NCBI GenBank assembly: GCA_018907035.1
Contig: JACCIC010000216.1
Coordinates: 310,001-374,000 of the forward strand
DNA from: Sycobia sp. Sy_11
Lineage: Eukaryota > Arthropoda > Insecta > Hymenoptera > Epichrysomallidae
Length of the DNA stretch: 64,000 nucleotides
Direction of reading: 5' to 3'
A program made the translations under genes and the position numbers. The notes beneath the pieces were generated by a model. That model made no database searches. It saw only the letters and a program-made list of their open reading frames with translations, and was not told where the DNA came from. Numbering within the stretch: position 1 is the stretch's first letter; every line of letters starts with the position of its first letter. Below are positions 1 to 10,768 of this stretch, piece after piece.

Positions 1-337
1 CACTAATTAAATATTCGAAGTATTTAATTAAAAATACTAAAATAAACGAAATATCTATATACATTTTACATACGGCTTCTACGGGGAAATATTGTACTTC
101 TTTGTTTTGGCGATAGAATAAGGTATCCAAATGTGCCGGGATGACTTGTACGAAGAGTTTTATATTCGGACTATAGAATATGTCTCGGGACAACTTATAT
201 TTCGAGAGGTAGAATACAAGATTCCGACATACCTGGATATCGTATCCTCGTGATTAAATAGAAAACTCCTTGTAGAAGTCGCGCCAAGGCCTTGATATAT
301 ATATATATCATATCATATCACATCATACTTCATATCA
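1..337. repeat. Fragment of the 60-bp-repeat element and CATAT-rich tract
   Basis: Holds degraded copies of the same 60-bp unit that forms long arrays at 1349-2078, 33811-34535 and 55158-56040. The marker words are 'gacttctacggggaa' and 'ggtagaatacgatgtcc'. Orientation flips inside the segment. It ends in a CATAT-type pentanucleotide run (about 305-335) directly before the Helitron-like element, the same order as at 53990-54587. Confidence 0.6.
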
Positions 338-1212
338 TACTAATTTATAAAGACAAAGCGTTTTTTGTTTGTACACGATAACCGAAAAAACTACTGAACC
401 GAGTGTTCTGAAATTTGACATCTATATATTCTATATTATCTTGGGAAGGACATAGGTTAAGTTTTTTTATTGAAAATCATTTTACTTTCATCAATAATTA
501 AGTTAATGGTTTTAACAATCAGTTTCGCCAGCGGCCACTAGGTGGTGTCTTGAATCACGAACATCAACTCAAAGTAGTCCGGTTAAAGTATTAATACCAG
601 GCCAGCTCAGACTAATGATCATATACAACTTTGGGATTCGTATCCTAAAAAAGGTTTGACCTTAGTCAGTATTACCCTTTTTGTTCTTCAGACTAATCTG
701 ACACTACTCTCACAACTTATGGATATCTTGATTTTTGTACATTTTATTTTCTCTTATGTGGGGAAATCTTTCTCTCTCTCTCTTTCTCTCTCTGTCTTTC
801 TTTATCCTTCTCTTATAAAATGGTTCTGTATGTCAAATCATACTGAATATAGTTTGTCACGATAAATGATATTTTTGATTTTATGCGTTATATTAACTTT
901 AGAATTCTGAAAAGAGACTATGTTTTTTTAGTTCGAACAGAAGAAATGATGCAAAATATGTTTCTTTACTAACAACCTCAAAACTATGTATATAAATAAA
1001 TATAAAATCTAATAATAACTATATAATCTAATATAACTATCTATATATATAAATAAAAAAATAGTCACTCCTGCATAAAAAGGCAATATCCATCGTTTGC
1101 TTAAAAAATATGCTATTCGCATACCAACATTTTGCTTGAATTTCAGTTGGCATCACTACGAAAATATTCACGGTAATTAATTGAAAAAACGGAAATATAC
1201 GAAGTATGCGTG

Positions 1213-1222
<10 letters not shown>

Positions 1223-1300
<78 letters not shown>
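1223..1300. repeat. (TG)n microsatellite
   Basis: Uninterrupted TG dinucleotide run of about 39 units inside Helitron-like copy A, at the place where copy C carries an (AT)n run. Confidence 0.95.
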
Positions 1301-1305
<5 letters not shown>

Positions 1306-1348
1306 TGTAGGTATATTATATTGTACATATTATATATTCATATATTAA

Positions 1349-2078
1349 ATACGGTTTCTACTGAGAAATATTGTATTGGCGTGTACGGGCGGTTGATTGC
1401 GATATCCCATTGCCTCAAAACGATTTCTATAGGCAGTTGTGTGTTCGGATGATAGAATGCCATATACAAGTGTCTCTAGGCGACTTCTACGAGGAATATT
1501 GTATTTAGTTGATGGCAAACGAGATTCAGGTATGAGTAAATCAACGTCTATGGGAAGATTCATGTTGGAACGGTAAAATACGATATCTAGATCTTTCCGA
1601 TCGACTTCTACGGCGAATATTGTGTTTAGTCGTTGTAAAAGGGATGCTAGCTTTCTCGGGACGACTTCTACTGGGACTATCGTCTTTAATTGGTACGAAA
1701 TTATGTTAACGCATGTTGGAACAATTTCTACGGGGCTTCCGTATTCGCATGATAGAATGCGATTTCTAGAAGATTTGGAACGACTTCTAGGGGGAGTGTC
1801 GTGTATAGCTGGTGGGAAACAATGTCCAGGTATGTCAGTACGACTACTATGAAGAGATTCGTATTCAATCATTCGAACACGCACACACCCAGTAAGAGTC
1901 AATATGGGATACCTGGATATTGTATTCTACCTCCCCAAAAACTCTAGCAGTCCTTTCGAGACATTTCCTACAGTCTGAACATGATACTCTCTGTAAACGT
2001 CGTCTCAAGACACTCGGACATCATTGTCTAACGCTTGAACTCGAAACTACAATATTCTCCATCGAAGCCGTATTTAAT
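1349..2078. repeat. Palindromic array of 60-bp repeats
   Basis: Tandem units of about 60 bp in forward orientation to about 1870, then reverse-complement units from about 1890 to 2078. The outer edges mirror each other ('aaatacggtttctac' on the left, 'gaagccgtatttaat' on the right). The array therefore forms long inverted arms built of sub-repeats, like Foldback-type termini. Because 60 is a multiple of three, an open frame of 185 codons persists on the minus strand (1345-1902) with a 20-residue period; I do not regard it as a gene. Confidence 0.7.
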
Positions 2079-2079
2079 A

Positions 2080-2080
<1 letters not shown>

Positions 2081-2132
<52 letters not shown>
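2081..2132. repeat. (AT)n microsatellite
   Basis: Pure AT run immediately after the right repeat arm of Helitron-like copy A. Confidence 0.95.
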
Positions 2133-2134
<2 letters not shown>

Positions 2135-2314
2135 TATAAAATGGTCGACAATATATGAACTTTTTGAAATGGACGCTACATTGAAGCAGCTTTTTCTACA
2201 GAAGCAACAATAGATATCTTACGGTCAATTATTTATAGTAATATAGATTTTTATATATAGAGTACTTTTTACTTAGGTATTATTGAATTGTATATGAAAT
2301 CGGTTAAATTATTA

Positions 2315-2346
2315 TCTCGGGCGAAGCCCAGACGGGGGATCCTAGT
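2315..2346 (+). other. Helitron-type 3' terminus (hairpin plus CTAGT)
   Basis: TCTCGG, loop GCGAAG, CCCAGA (one mismatch from a perfect stem), then ggggat and CTAGT. In copy C the same stem is perfect (TCTCGG/CCGAGA, 56219-56236). Confidence 0.55.
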
Positions 2347-2364
2347 ATATATATACCGCTTTTT

Positions 2365-2605
2365 TGTTCTTCATTCAATGCTTTATAAAAAGTGTTACAG
2401 TGGTCGTATTTACTTCAAATATGCGCCGTTTTGTTCGATAATCTGTTTCCATCTAGATGGTAACTTCATAGTATCCCTTTCGTAGAAACCCTTCTCCATA
2501 TTTGCAAAGAACTTGGACACCCACTTGTCACAAGCCTCTTTTGAGTCCAACTTTACACCACCAAGGGCATTTGACAAGGACAGGAACATGTGGTAATCAA
2601 TGTAA
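2365..2605 (-). mobile_element. 3' fragment of a mariner element
   Basis: About 240 bp that closely match the 2840-3060 part of the neighbouring mariner (shared words such as 'atgcgccgtt' and 'cctcttttgagtccaac'). On the minus strand it encodes the transposase C-terminus. No terminal inverted repeat remains. It is a separate truncated insertion lying head-to-tail with the copy at 2798. Confidence 0.8.
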
Positions 2606-2797
2606 ATGCTTTATTTTATCAAAGAAACTTAAATCTACTACAACATATGTTATCATTTACTATCTATATCAATTCATAATCGTTTGAATATTTCAAACAT
2701 TTATCAGTAAGTCCAGTTAAATAACGAAACAATGAAGATAACTTCAGTATTGTTTGTTATCATCAAGATTTTTAAATATGGATCAATTTTTAACATA

Positions 2798-4039
2798 TTG
2801 GGTTGTCAAATATCTCCCTTCCACTGTATTGCTCTTCATTCAATACATAAAAAGCGTTGGTAAGATTTACTGCAAATATGCGCCGTTCTGTTCGATAATC
2901 TTTTTCCATCTAGACGGCAACTTCATAATACTCCTCTCGTAGAAACCGCTCTCCTTTTTTGCGAAGAACTCTGACAGCCACTTTTCACAAGCCTCTTTTG
3001 AGTCCAACTTTACACCACCAAGAGCGTTCGACATGGACAGGAATAGGTGCTAATCACATAGTGCTATGTCCGGGCTATGGTGGATGCGATAAAACCTCCC
3101 ATCCGAACTCTCGTAGCTTCTGACGAGTCATCAACGAAGTGTGTAGTCTGGCGTTGTCGTGGTGGAAGACTACACCCTTCCTGTTGGCCAATTGTGGACG
3201 CTTCTGATCGATACCCTACTTCAAGCGGTCCAGTCGTTCACAGTAGATGATAGAATTAAGCGTCTGGCCATATGGGAGCAACCTATAGTGGATGATTCCC
3301 TTCCAATCCCACCAAACACATAGCAAAACCTTCCTGGCCGTCGATCCCGGCTTGGCCACTATTGGGAATGGTCCACCGGCCTTGGACAACGATCGTTATC
3401 GCTCGATATTGTCGTATGTGATCCATTTTTCGTCGCCAGTCACCGTCCGCTTCAAAAATAGGTCGAGTTCGTTCCGTTTTAGCAGTACATTGCAGGCGTT
3501 GATTCGGTCCAGAAGGTTTTTTTGCGTCAAATCATGCGGCACCCAAACATCAAGTTTTTTTTTGGTGACTATCTCTCATCTCCTGAGCTATGTCACGAGA
3601 TGCCACATGACGGTGTAACTCGATAAATTGCATGATTTGATCGGTATTTGTCGTCACAGGTCTTTTGTCGGCTGGCTTATCCATGGTGTCACTTTCATCG
3701 GCTCTGAATCGTCGAAACCATGCCTCTGCAGTTCGAAGTGATAGCGTGCCATCGTCCAAAACACCATTAATCTCACGGAACGTTTCTCTAGCGGATTTGC
3801 CTTTGACGAAGGAAAACTTTAAATTAGCGCGAATTTCGACGTTAGTGAATTCCATGTTTACACGTCTATAACTTTTGAACGCAATATCTAAACTAATCAT
3901 GCAAAGCGTCCTTTTGTACGACATGTCAAGACTTTTCAAATTATGTATAGTATTCCCAGATACGAGATCTGTAGCGCTTTGTACATAACCGCGAAATTCA
4001 GAAAACAAAAAGGCGGAAGGGAGATATTTGACAACCTAA
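2798..4039 (-). mobile_element. Mariner element (minus strand), inactive
   Basis: Bounded by TA dinucleotides (2796-2797 and 4040-4041) and inverted repeats of about 25 bp ('ggttgtcaaatatctccctt' on the left, its complement on the right), 1242 bp in all. The minus strand encodes a mariner transposase that begins near 3855 (MEFTNVEIRANLKF). It continues through WVPHDL (about 3550), TGDEKWITYD (about 3420), FHHDNAR (about 3165) and a C-terminal block. At least one frameshift near 3560 and internal stops make it a pseudogene. The third catalytic Asp motif reads ALCD followed by a stop. It lies within inverted Helitron-like sequence. Confidence 0.9.
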
Positions 4040-4933
4040 TATATTCCATATATTTTCTGATTTTAAATCAAATATCGCGAATATTTTGTTAATGGTGAAC
4101 ACTGAGATTTAAGAAAAAAAAATGGTTTGCCAAATTGTGTCTTTTTGAAACGGACGCTCAGATATCATAGCTATGGATATAAGCGACGATATATATTCAC
4201 GCAATGTTTCGGAATTAATGGTATATTGATTAATGATAATAAATAATATATATTTCGATTTTCAGAGCAGTTCGTTCAATAGTTTATTTATTTTATTTAT
4301 TTAACGTATGCAAATAAAAACTCAATTTTCTTTTATCAATTAGTATTAGTATGATTTGGTATATAACCCCTTATATGGAGAATAGAGAGAGTGAGAGAGA
4401 AATTTTACTACATAAGAAAAAATAATATGTTGAATAGATATCGAAGTTGATGAAACTATTCGATTAATCTGATGAACAAAATTGCTAATACCGACTTAAA
4501 ACATACCTTCTTTAGGATACTCATCCCAAAGTTGTATATGATCATTTGAATGAGCTAGTCTAGTATGAATAGTTTAAGCTGATTATTTTAAGTTATTTTA
4601 AGACATTCGATATAGTGCAACTCACCACCTACTGGCCACTAGTTGAACTAACTACTATGAGCTTGGACTGCGCACGTTCACATTACTACTTTACTCCGTA
4701 CACAATAGGCGAAGTCGACGCCAAACTCGGTTTATTATCCCCACCATATTATTATACACCCCTTATAAAGTATGTACGCATCATTTATTTATATAAGTAA
4801 CATAATTTTCAATACAAAATATAGTATATGACTTTTAGAAAATAATATAGAATATATCTTTCGAATTTGAAAGCAATCGGTTCAGTAGTTTTTTGTTTAT
4901 CGTGTACAAAATACGCTTTGCCTTTATAAATTA

Positions 4934-4945
<12 letters not shown>
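4040..4945 (-). mobile_element. 5' part of a Helitron-like element, inverted (copy D)
   Basis: Read on the minus strand from about 4945 it starts with the same 'taatttataaaggcaaagcg' end, then the conserved 'ggccagtaggtggtg' block (about 4620) and the GA/TC-rich tract (about 4385), as in copies A-C. The mariner at 2798-4039 sits at its inner side. Its 3' terminus was not recognised. Confidence 0.55.
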
Positions 4946-4996
<51 letters not shown>

Positions 4997-5012
4997 TAGA
5001 TAGATAGATAGA
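4937..5012. repeat. (AT)n plus (GATA)n microsatellite
   Basis: AT run followed by about four GATA units at the outer edge of Helitron-like copy D. Confidence 0.9.
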
Positions 5013-5154
5013 TATATAAGCGAATGTATGAATGCATGTATGTATATATGTACTTTATAGGTATCGAATCTCCTATACCGATTGCATTCAAAATTTAACG
5101 ATGTATTATATACAATTAAAATCAATACAAAATACGCTTTGCCTTCATAAATTA

Positions 5155-5157
<3 letters not shown>

Positions 5158-5216
<59 letters not shown>
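5158..5216. repeat. (AT)n microsatellite
   Basis: Pure AT run. It is preceded by a second copy of 'acgctttgcctt...ttagtacat', so about 35 bp of the Helitron edge has been duplicated beside it. Confidence 0.9.
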
Positions 5217-5217
<1 letters not shown>

Positions 5218-5367
5218 AATTAAAAATGTAGTATTATAAAATATATACAAAGATATAGTACTCGTAATAATTTGTATATAATTTCTTATGCTAACTATTA
5301 CATAATATATAGTAAATTAATAATATTATATTTCATCCTTTTTTCATTAAATACGATTAATGTTTAG

Positions 5368-5576
5368 ATATGTTCTTACGCTGGCACTGGTGATGTTTGT
5401 GTAGTTCAAGAGCTATTGCGCATTTGTTGTAAACCTGTCGAAGATGAAAATAAGTCTAAAAAATCTTCTTCATCTATACATAAACATCCCATTAGCGATT
5501 CTCGTAGTAAAACACCAAATAGTCATTCTGAAAGTAATGAAAAAAAAAATAAATCACAAACGGAAGAAGTTCCAAC
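5368..5576 (+). CDS. Rpn1/PSMD2-like proteasome subunit, internal exon
   Basis: Internal exon of a 26S proteasome regulatory-particle base subunit of the Rpn1 (PSMD2) family, a scaffold that binds ubiquitin receptors and shuttle factors. It starts after an AG at 5366-5367 with ICSYAGTGDV, the PSMD2 'YAGTGDV...QELL..C' block, then a Ser/Lys/His-rich linker (SSSSIHKHPISDS) where Rpn1 normally has a Lys/Asp/Glu-rich linker. It ends in phase 2 before GTATGT at 5577. Earlier exons must lie before the window. The following exons keep the frame. It is unusually divergent for this conserved protein (see findings). Confidence 0.85.
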
Positions 5577-5675
5577 GTATGTTAAATGTTTTTATATCAC
5601 AATTTTCTAGAAATGTCTAAATTATTCTTTTTCATATTTTAAATAAAATAGTAACTGAAATATTTTCAATTATAG

Positions 5676-5766
5676 TGAAATTGAGCTAACGCAACCAATA
5701 GCTTCCCTTGGAGTTGCCGTCGTTAGTCTGAGTGATGGTAAAGAAAATTCCCGAATATTTGGTCAA
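5676..5766 (+). CDS. Rpn1/PSMD2-like proteasome subunit, internal exon
   Basis: A 91-bp exon between 'aattatag' and 'gtaata'. Its first base completes the Thr codon left open by the exon ending at 5576, and it ends in phase 0. The reading IASLGVAVVSL...RIFGQ corresponds to the Rpn1 segment that reads approximately 'GVAVLGIALIAMGE...RTFGHL' in animals, by memory. It lies inside the repeat region of proteasome/cyclosome (PC) repeats. The conserved 'MGE' is replaced by 'LSD', part of the general divergence of this gene. Confidence 0.8.
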
Positions 5767-5846
5767 GTAATAATTTTTTGCTATATTATAAATTTTAAAT
5801 GAAATATTTTTTCTATAATATGTGTTTTAATAAGAAATTGATATTT

Positions 5847-5847
<1 letters not shown>

Positions 5848-5891
<44 letters not shown>
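5848..5891. repeat. (AT)n microsatellite
   Basis: AT run in the intron that starts at 5767. The rest of 5767-6058 is AT-rich and without recognisable coding sequence. Confidence 0.9.
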
Positions 5892-5896
<5 letters not shown>

Positions 5897-6058
5897 TATT
5901 AATGTTATATTATATATTTTTTATGATATAAATTTTACAAAAATAAAATCACGTATGGCCTTATTAGTAAACATTTATGAATTCAAAATTTTAAAGTTCT
6001 ACCATTAAAGTGAATTTGACCTTGTAAACATTAAGAAATTTAAAATATTTATCGTATT

Positions 6059-6272
6059 ATAACATTAAATAGAGGCCTACGATGGCTCTATCGCTAGAGC
6101 GAAGGACTAGTAACTCGGTGATCCGAGTTCAAATCCCGGTCTCGGCCGATTGATACAGGCACCGCTGTAATTATTTACATGTGCTTTGTTTACAAACACG
6201 TTTAGACCTCCGTCGCTGATTAGCACCGATAATTGGAAGCATAAATAAAGCGACGTTAAATAACATTAAATA
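6059..6272 (+). mobile_element. tRNA-derived SINE with intact target site duplication
   Basis: Insert of 188 bp (6072-6259) flanked by the perfect 13-bp duplication 'ataacattaaata' (6059-6071 and 6260-6272). The head resembles a tRNA with an internal pol III promoter: A-box-like 'tggctctatcgctagag' and a B box within 'gagttcaaatcccgg' (about 6126-6140). The tail ends in 'gcgacgtta'. The intact duplication implies a fairly recent insertion. It is not a functional tRNA gene because the acceptor end is missing and a non-tRNA body follows. Confidence 0.85.
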
Positions 6273-6799
6273 AAGGATACAATTAATACGGTTGACTTAA
6301 TACAAATCTGACTAAATATTCGAATACCGTTTTGTCATATAATAATTCAATTTGAAATAACATTTATCCTTATTGTACAGAAATATACGGCTTTGTATTA
6401 TTAGATGCTACGATACTGTCATATGGGATTTGTGTAATCTGAGAGGTCAGTATATTGCAAACTACCTACCTTCGTTATCCAACACCTTTTTTATTTCGTA
6501 CGGTTCGTTGAATATCAGTATAAATTTTTTATTTACGTCGATCGTAGTATATGTGTCCTGAATTATTATCTAATTCCTACTTTGTAACTTGTAGTCTTTT
6601 TTCTTTTACTATCATAATACTATTTATAGTTATCCTGCATTTTTAAAATATTCTCATTAGCCTTTTCTCGTATATTTTTTAAATTTCTTTCTATTTGACT
6701 TTCTAATTCTAACATTCATTTAATACAATCATTTGTTTCTCCTTTTTCTTCCACTCCGAATAGTAGTCGACTTGCAGTTTCTGTTATTGTACATTAATA
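6273..6799. other. AT-rich intron sequence, possible gypsy 3' end
   Basis: No coding sequence recognised. It abuts the 3' side of the minus-strand gypsy element, so part of it may be that element's 3' non-coding region or LTR, but no matching second LTR was found. Confidence 0.3.
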
Positions 6800-7638
6800 G
6801 TGTTATTGAATACAAATTCTACTTTTACTCATACAGTGTCCCAATTATTTAGAACTTCGCTTAATTTTGCAAGCATCGAATTTATTATTCTATTAAATCA
6901 CTCTACTTGTCCATTTGCTCGTGATGTGCCCACTGCAATTAACGTATGTATAATTTGTTCATTTTCTACAAAATCTACAAATACAAAATCTAGTAAATAT
7001 TCTTCCTCGGTCTGATACTAAATGCTTTCGTCTACTATATATATGGAAATAATTCTTTAAAGGTGCTATAATTTCCTCTGATCCAGTTGATTTACATGAA
7101 TATAATTTAACAAATTTTGTAAATGCATCGACTATAACTAAAATATGTTTATAACCTCTGCTTTTTTTTCTAATGGGTCTATATAGTCAATATGTGTAGT
7201 GTTAAACGGCACTCTTCCTTTGGATATATTGTGTACCCATCCCGCCTGTTTTTCATGAATAGGTGAAAATTCTATGTATCGTAAACAATTTTTAGTACAA
7301 ATTTTTACTTTCTCCCGTAGATTTGAAATCCAATATATTTGGAATACATTAAAAACAACTTTGTCAACGCCAACATGTCGTAAATCATCCTGACTTATTC
7401 TTATAATGTTACCTTCCATCGCTTCTGGTACATAAAGTAATATTTTATCGTTCTGATCTTTTCGATACACTATCACATTTTGTATTTTATATTGTTTCAT
7501 TACGATCGTCTCCAGTTCCTCGCGAATTTTTGATATTCCCGCGTGTTTATTTTGACATATAGCATGAGTCTGATTAAAATCATTACCCTCGATAACTAAA
7601 ATACTATGGCATCGACTAAGAGCATCTACGTGGCTCAT
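6800..7638 (-). pseudogene. Gypsy integrase remnant
   Basis: From 7638 downward the frame opens with the RNase H terminal motif SHVDALSR, then a zinc-binding-like region and 'HIDYIDPLEKK' (a changed form of the usual 'HMDHIGPL..'). Nearer 6900 the minus strand reads TSRANGQVE, the catalytic-Glu block of gypsy integrases. Near 7010 is 'VSDRGR', the second Asp block. Stops separate these pieces. Confidence 0.75.
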
Positions 7639-7639
7639 T

Positions 7640-8870
7640 CTTTTCCCTGATCAATAGATGATTTCATCCAACGTGCAATTCTTGGGTTTATATTTTGTAC
7701 GTTTAATGTTAATCTGACACTATCACAATCCGTTACAATCTTAAAATGTATGCCTGTTAAATAAACTTCAAAACGTTTAATAGAATTTACTACCGCGAGG
7801 AATTCTCGTTCGAAACGGTGGTAATTTATTTCTGTTAAAGGTATGCGTCAACTAAAATATGATATTAACTTGAAATCTCACTCCTGCTGTTATTGAATTA
7901 GTGTCGCATCAAATACGGAAGCGCTGGCATATCAATGTAATTCGGTATCTAGTTTTGGAGACTAAATCGATTTTTTTGATCAATGTGATTTTAAAGTTTG
8001 AAAAGCTTCCATGTCTTTTCTACAAACAGTTAATTTTACATTCTTTTTAATTTAATCATATAATGTTTTTGCGATAATAGAATATTTTGGTATGAATCGA
8101 TGAAAATAAGTATCTAGCCAAACAAGACGGAGAACTTCTTTGCTATTATGTGAAACTGGGTATAAACTAGGTATGAACGTTGATTCGATAGTCAAAATAA
8201 TCAATTTCTGTATATACAAAAAAACATTTACTTAATTGAAACGTTAATCTATTTTCACCCGCTACTCTAAACACTTCTCGTAAAACCTCTATGTGTGTAA
8301 TAACCGATTCAGTTACAATTAAAACATCATCAAAAAAGTTAACATTAATTAAAAAATTAGTTTTAATTAAATTACTAAAAATTTTCTTAATAAAACGTGC
8401 AAATACTTTCGGCGTATTAATTAAGCCAAACGGTCAAAAGAGAAATTCACATTGGCTAAGGGGCGATATAAACGATGTAAACTTTATTGTCTCTTCTGCC
8501 ATCTTAACGTTATAGTAACCATCCTTCAGATCTAGGGTTGTCAAATATTTTTTATTTTTAAGTTGATCTATGTTATAATCGATTAATTGCACAGGAAAAT
8601 TGTCTTTAATGGTTATTTTATTTAATTCCCGATAGTTTACGAAAAACCTTATATCGCCCATTTTTTTGGAGTAGAACAATCGGAATAGCGTACGCTGATC
8701 CACTCGGACGAATTATTTTTTACTTATTAAATAATCTAAAATTATTTGTAATCGATTTTTGTCTGAAAATGATAACCTGCGCGGTCTAAAAATTATTGGT
8801 TCTTTATTTTTAAAATTAATATTCATTTCACAATCCAATTCTTTTATACTCGATATTTTATTTTAAATAC
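7640..8870 (-). pseudogene. Gypsy reverse transcriptase / RNase H remnant
   Basis: The open piece 8434-8703 reads RFFVNYRELNKIT and LDLKDGYYNV, standard RT blocks. Further on, about 8320, is NFFDDVLIV, the catalytic x-x-D-D motif. Stops and frameshifts occur between RT and the RNase H end at about 7630. The protein would have copied genomic RNA to DNA; it is now non-functional. Confidence 0.8.
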
Positions 8871-9199
8871 AGTGACACTCGGATGAATTTTCTATAGTTT
8901 CTTTAATTTTATTATCTATTTCCGGATTTATTTGTAGTAATACGCCCGTCTTACTTCCATTTAATACATTATTATTCATTATTTGTAATATCTCTGAATC
9001 TAAATCATTTCCGTCCATGCTAACGTCTTTTATCTATATAATTTGCTTGTCATCGAATGAGAATTTTATTGACAGATGGGAAAGGAAATTGGACGATAAT
9101 GGAGCCGCAAACGCCGTAGTGTCATCTGAAATGACATAAAACACTAAATTAATTACAATTACTTCTACCTCTATATTACTTCGGAAAAGATTTAATATT

Positions 9200-9450
9200 T
9201 TCTTACAAGATCCATTAATGCCATGGTATTAAAAACTCTTACTCGGCAAAGTTGCTTTTGCGCTTCGAACGGAACAAATGTACTTTGAATAAAACTTATT
9301 GGCAAACTGGAGTCTATCATTGCTTGCATGGAAAATATAATCTTCTGGTCGCTTTTGTCCGTTATCGTGTAAGTTAATGAAATTAAATACGGTGCTGGAA
9401 GCGCTGACTGGATGGCCCCGACCGCTGTTGATGGACTGTTCGTATTATAC
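9200..9450 (-). pseudogene. Gypsy aspartic-protease-like remnant
   Basis: The minus strand reads PYLISLTYTITDK, then MIDSSLPISFIQS. It has the layout of a retropepsin active-site loop, with D-S-S where D-T/S-G is expected. It precedes RT in the correct order. The assignment rests on position and this short motif. Confidence 0.45.
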
Positions 9451-9479
9451 TGGAATGTTGGTAAAGGATTTTAAAGATT

Positions 9480-10690
9480 TTTTATTTTATTAAAATAGGA
9501 ATCTAGTTAAAGAATTTATTAACTCTAATAATTCTACAGAGAGGGATACATACAGTATTATACTTAGTAGAGACGAGCGAACAATGAATCATGTGCGTTT
9601 ACGCATCGGTGTTTTATATCCTTTTAGGGGGTTCCTATGTCAAAGCGATAAGCCTCAGTCAGCGATCGCAGCCTGAAATTCTTGCGCAGCCTGACGGTCG
9701 GGGAACCCGAGATAGCTCGCCGAACACGTCATCACTTCTTTTAAAATTCTCGAGATTTTCTCAAGGCTATAATACGACTTACTATAACGTAAATCTGTAA
9801 AAGAGCCTTTTCTTATAGAAAATTTCCGATTTTTCCGTCACAGCACGGATAATTGCTTTTAGGAAGCATAACCTGTCACCTCTTTCGAAAATCGTAAGAT
9901 TTTCCCATAGCAAATATTCGGTCACCAGTTGTGAAGCCGTATAAACGCTATTTTATCGGAAAATCTTCGGTTTTCCCGTCACGGCACGGATAAATATGTG
10001 TACTTATATACACCTCGTAGTGGCCTATAGCAAAGAGCTTTATCACGAAAAAATTTTTCTACCTCCCCCATTTCAAGCTCAATCTTTTCTTTGATTTTTT
10101 TTTCTTAATATATTTATATCTATCCCTCACGGTACCGGGAATAATCTATTCTTCTCGCCTCTACTTTACAAAATTGTATTATGATAAACATTTGTAGAAG
10201 TCCCTTTATTTACAATGTGTCTAAGTTCGATAAAAGAAATAAATTACGTATTAAATTTTCTTTATGACATGTAGAGTATAGAAATATTATACCATCGCTC
10301 ATAAGTAGAATTTTAATTTCTTTTATTTATTTAGACTAACATGTCACAATATCAGAATAGATACAAAAATTATTCCTAAGTATATCCGATACTTTAATTA
10401 TTATTCGCCGAAGTATAATGTAATAATACTTTAATTTTATCTGACACATATATGTATTCATATCCTACGCCAACATTTAATACGTATTCCATAAATAATA
10501 ATGCTCTATACTTGTAATGATTTAATTTAATAAATGTAACCGGTTAGTGCTTGAATTCAAGAAATCGAAATACAAATCTTAACATAAATAAAACTATAGC
10601 TATTTCTAAGATATAAATTAAAAGTACGAAAGATACAAAGAAGATTTAATATAAAATATATAATTATAATTACCTCTATCAGTAACAGGC
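9480..10690. other. Unexplained 1.2-kb non-coding block inside the gypsy element
   Basis: AT-rich, no coding sequence, and it separates the gag zinc-knuckle region from protease. Part of it (about 9590-10060) is less AT-rich and has a repeated phrase ('ttttcccgtcac.gcacggataa' twice, about 9830 and 9970). It could be a solo LTR of another element or an LTR of this element after rearrangement. It has no clear target duplication. Confidence 0.3.
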
Positions 10691-10768
10691 GCCTTCCAGC
10701 TGCTTGTTATCCTCTGGCAATTTAATTCAGGTATAATTTACTGATCCACATTCGAAGAATGACCAATA

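Larger units (their letters stand above)
338..2345 (+). mobile_element. Non-autonomous Helitron-like element, copy A
   Basis: The left end ('taatttataaagacaaagcg', then a segment ending 'ctactgaaccgattg'-like) resembles the 5' ends of insect Helitron-like elements as I remember them, and it recurs at 32883 and 54588 and inverted at about 4943 and 57567. The right end has a hairpin (arms TCTCGG/CCCAGA around GCGAAG, 2315-2332) followed about 10 nt later by CTAG|T, the Helitron 3' signature. Between them lie a TC-rich tract, a (TG)n tract, a palindromic array of 60-bp repeats and an (AT)n tract. No Rep/helicase ORF is present. The Helitron assignment is from termini only; no helitron proteins support it. 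Confidence 0.6.

Noticed and set aside
656..865. 69-codon ORF at the left edge and its relatives at 33226 and 57053
   Set aside because: Recurs only because the Helitron-like element recurs; it spans the TC tract and is not conserved as a protein.
1143..1328. Open frames made of His-Thr or Val-Cys repeats
   Set aside because: They are translations of the (TG)n tract; the same holds for Ile-Tyr frames over (AT)n runs at 2080, 4931, 5032, 5799, 14000, 15509, 41900, 54092, 55000 and 56046.
6072..6145. Functional tRNA gene
   Set aside because: The B box is good but no complete acceptor stem or anticodon arm can be folded, and the sequence continues into a SINE body with a target duplication.
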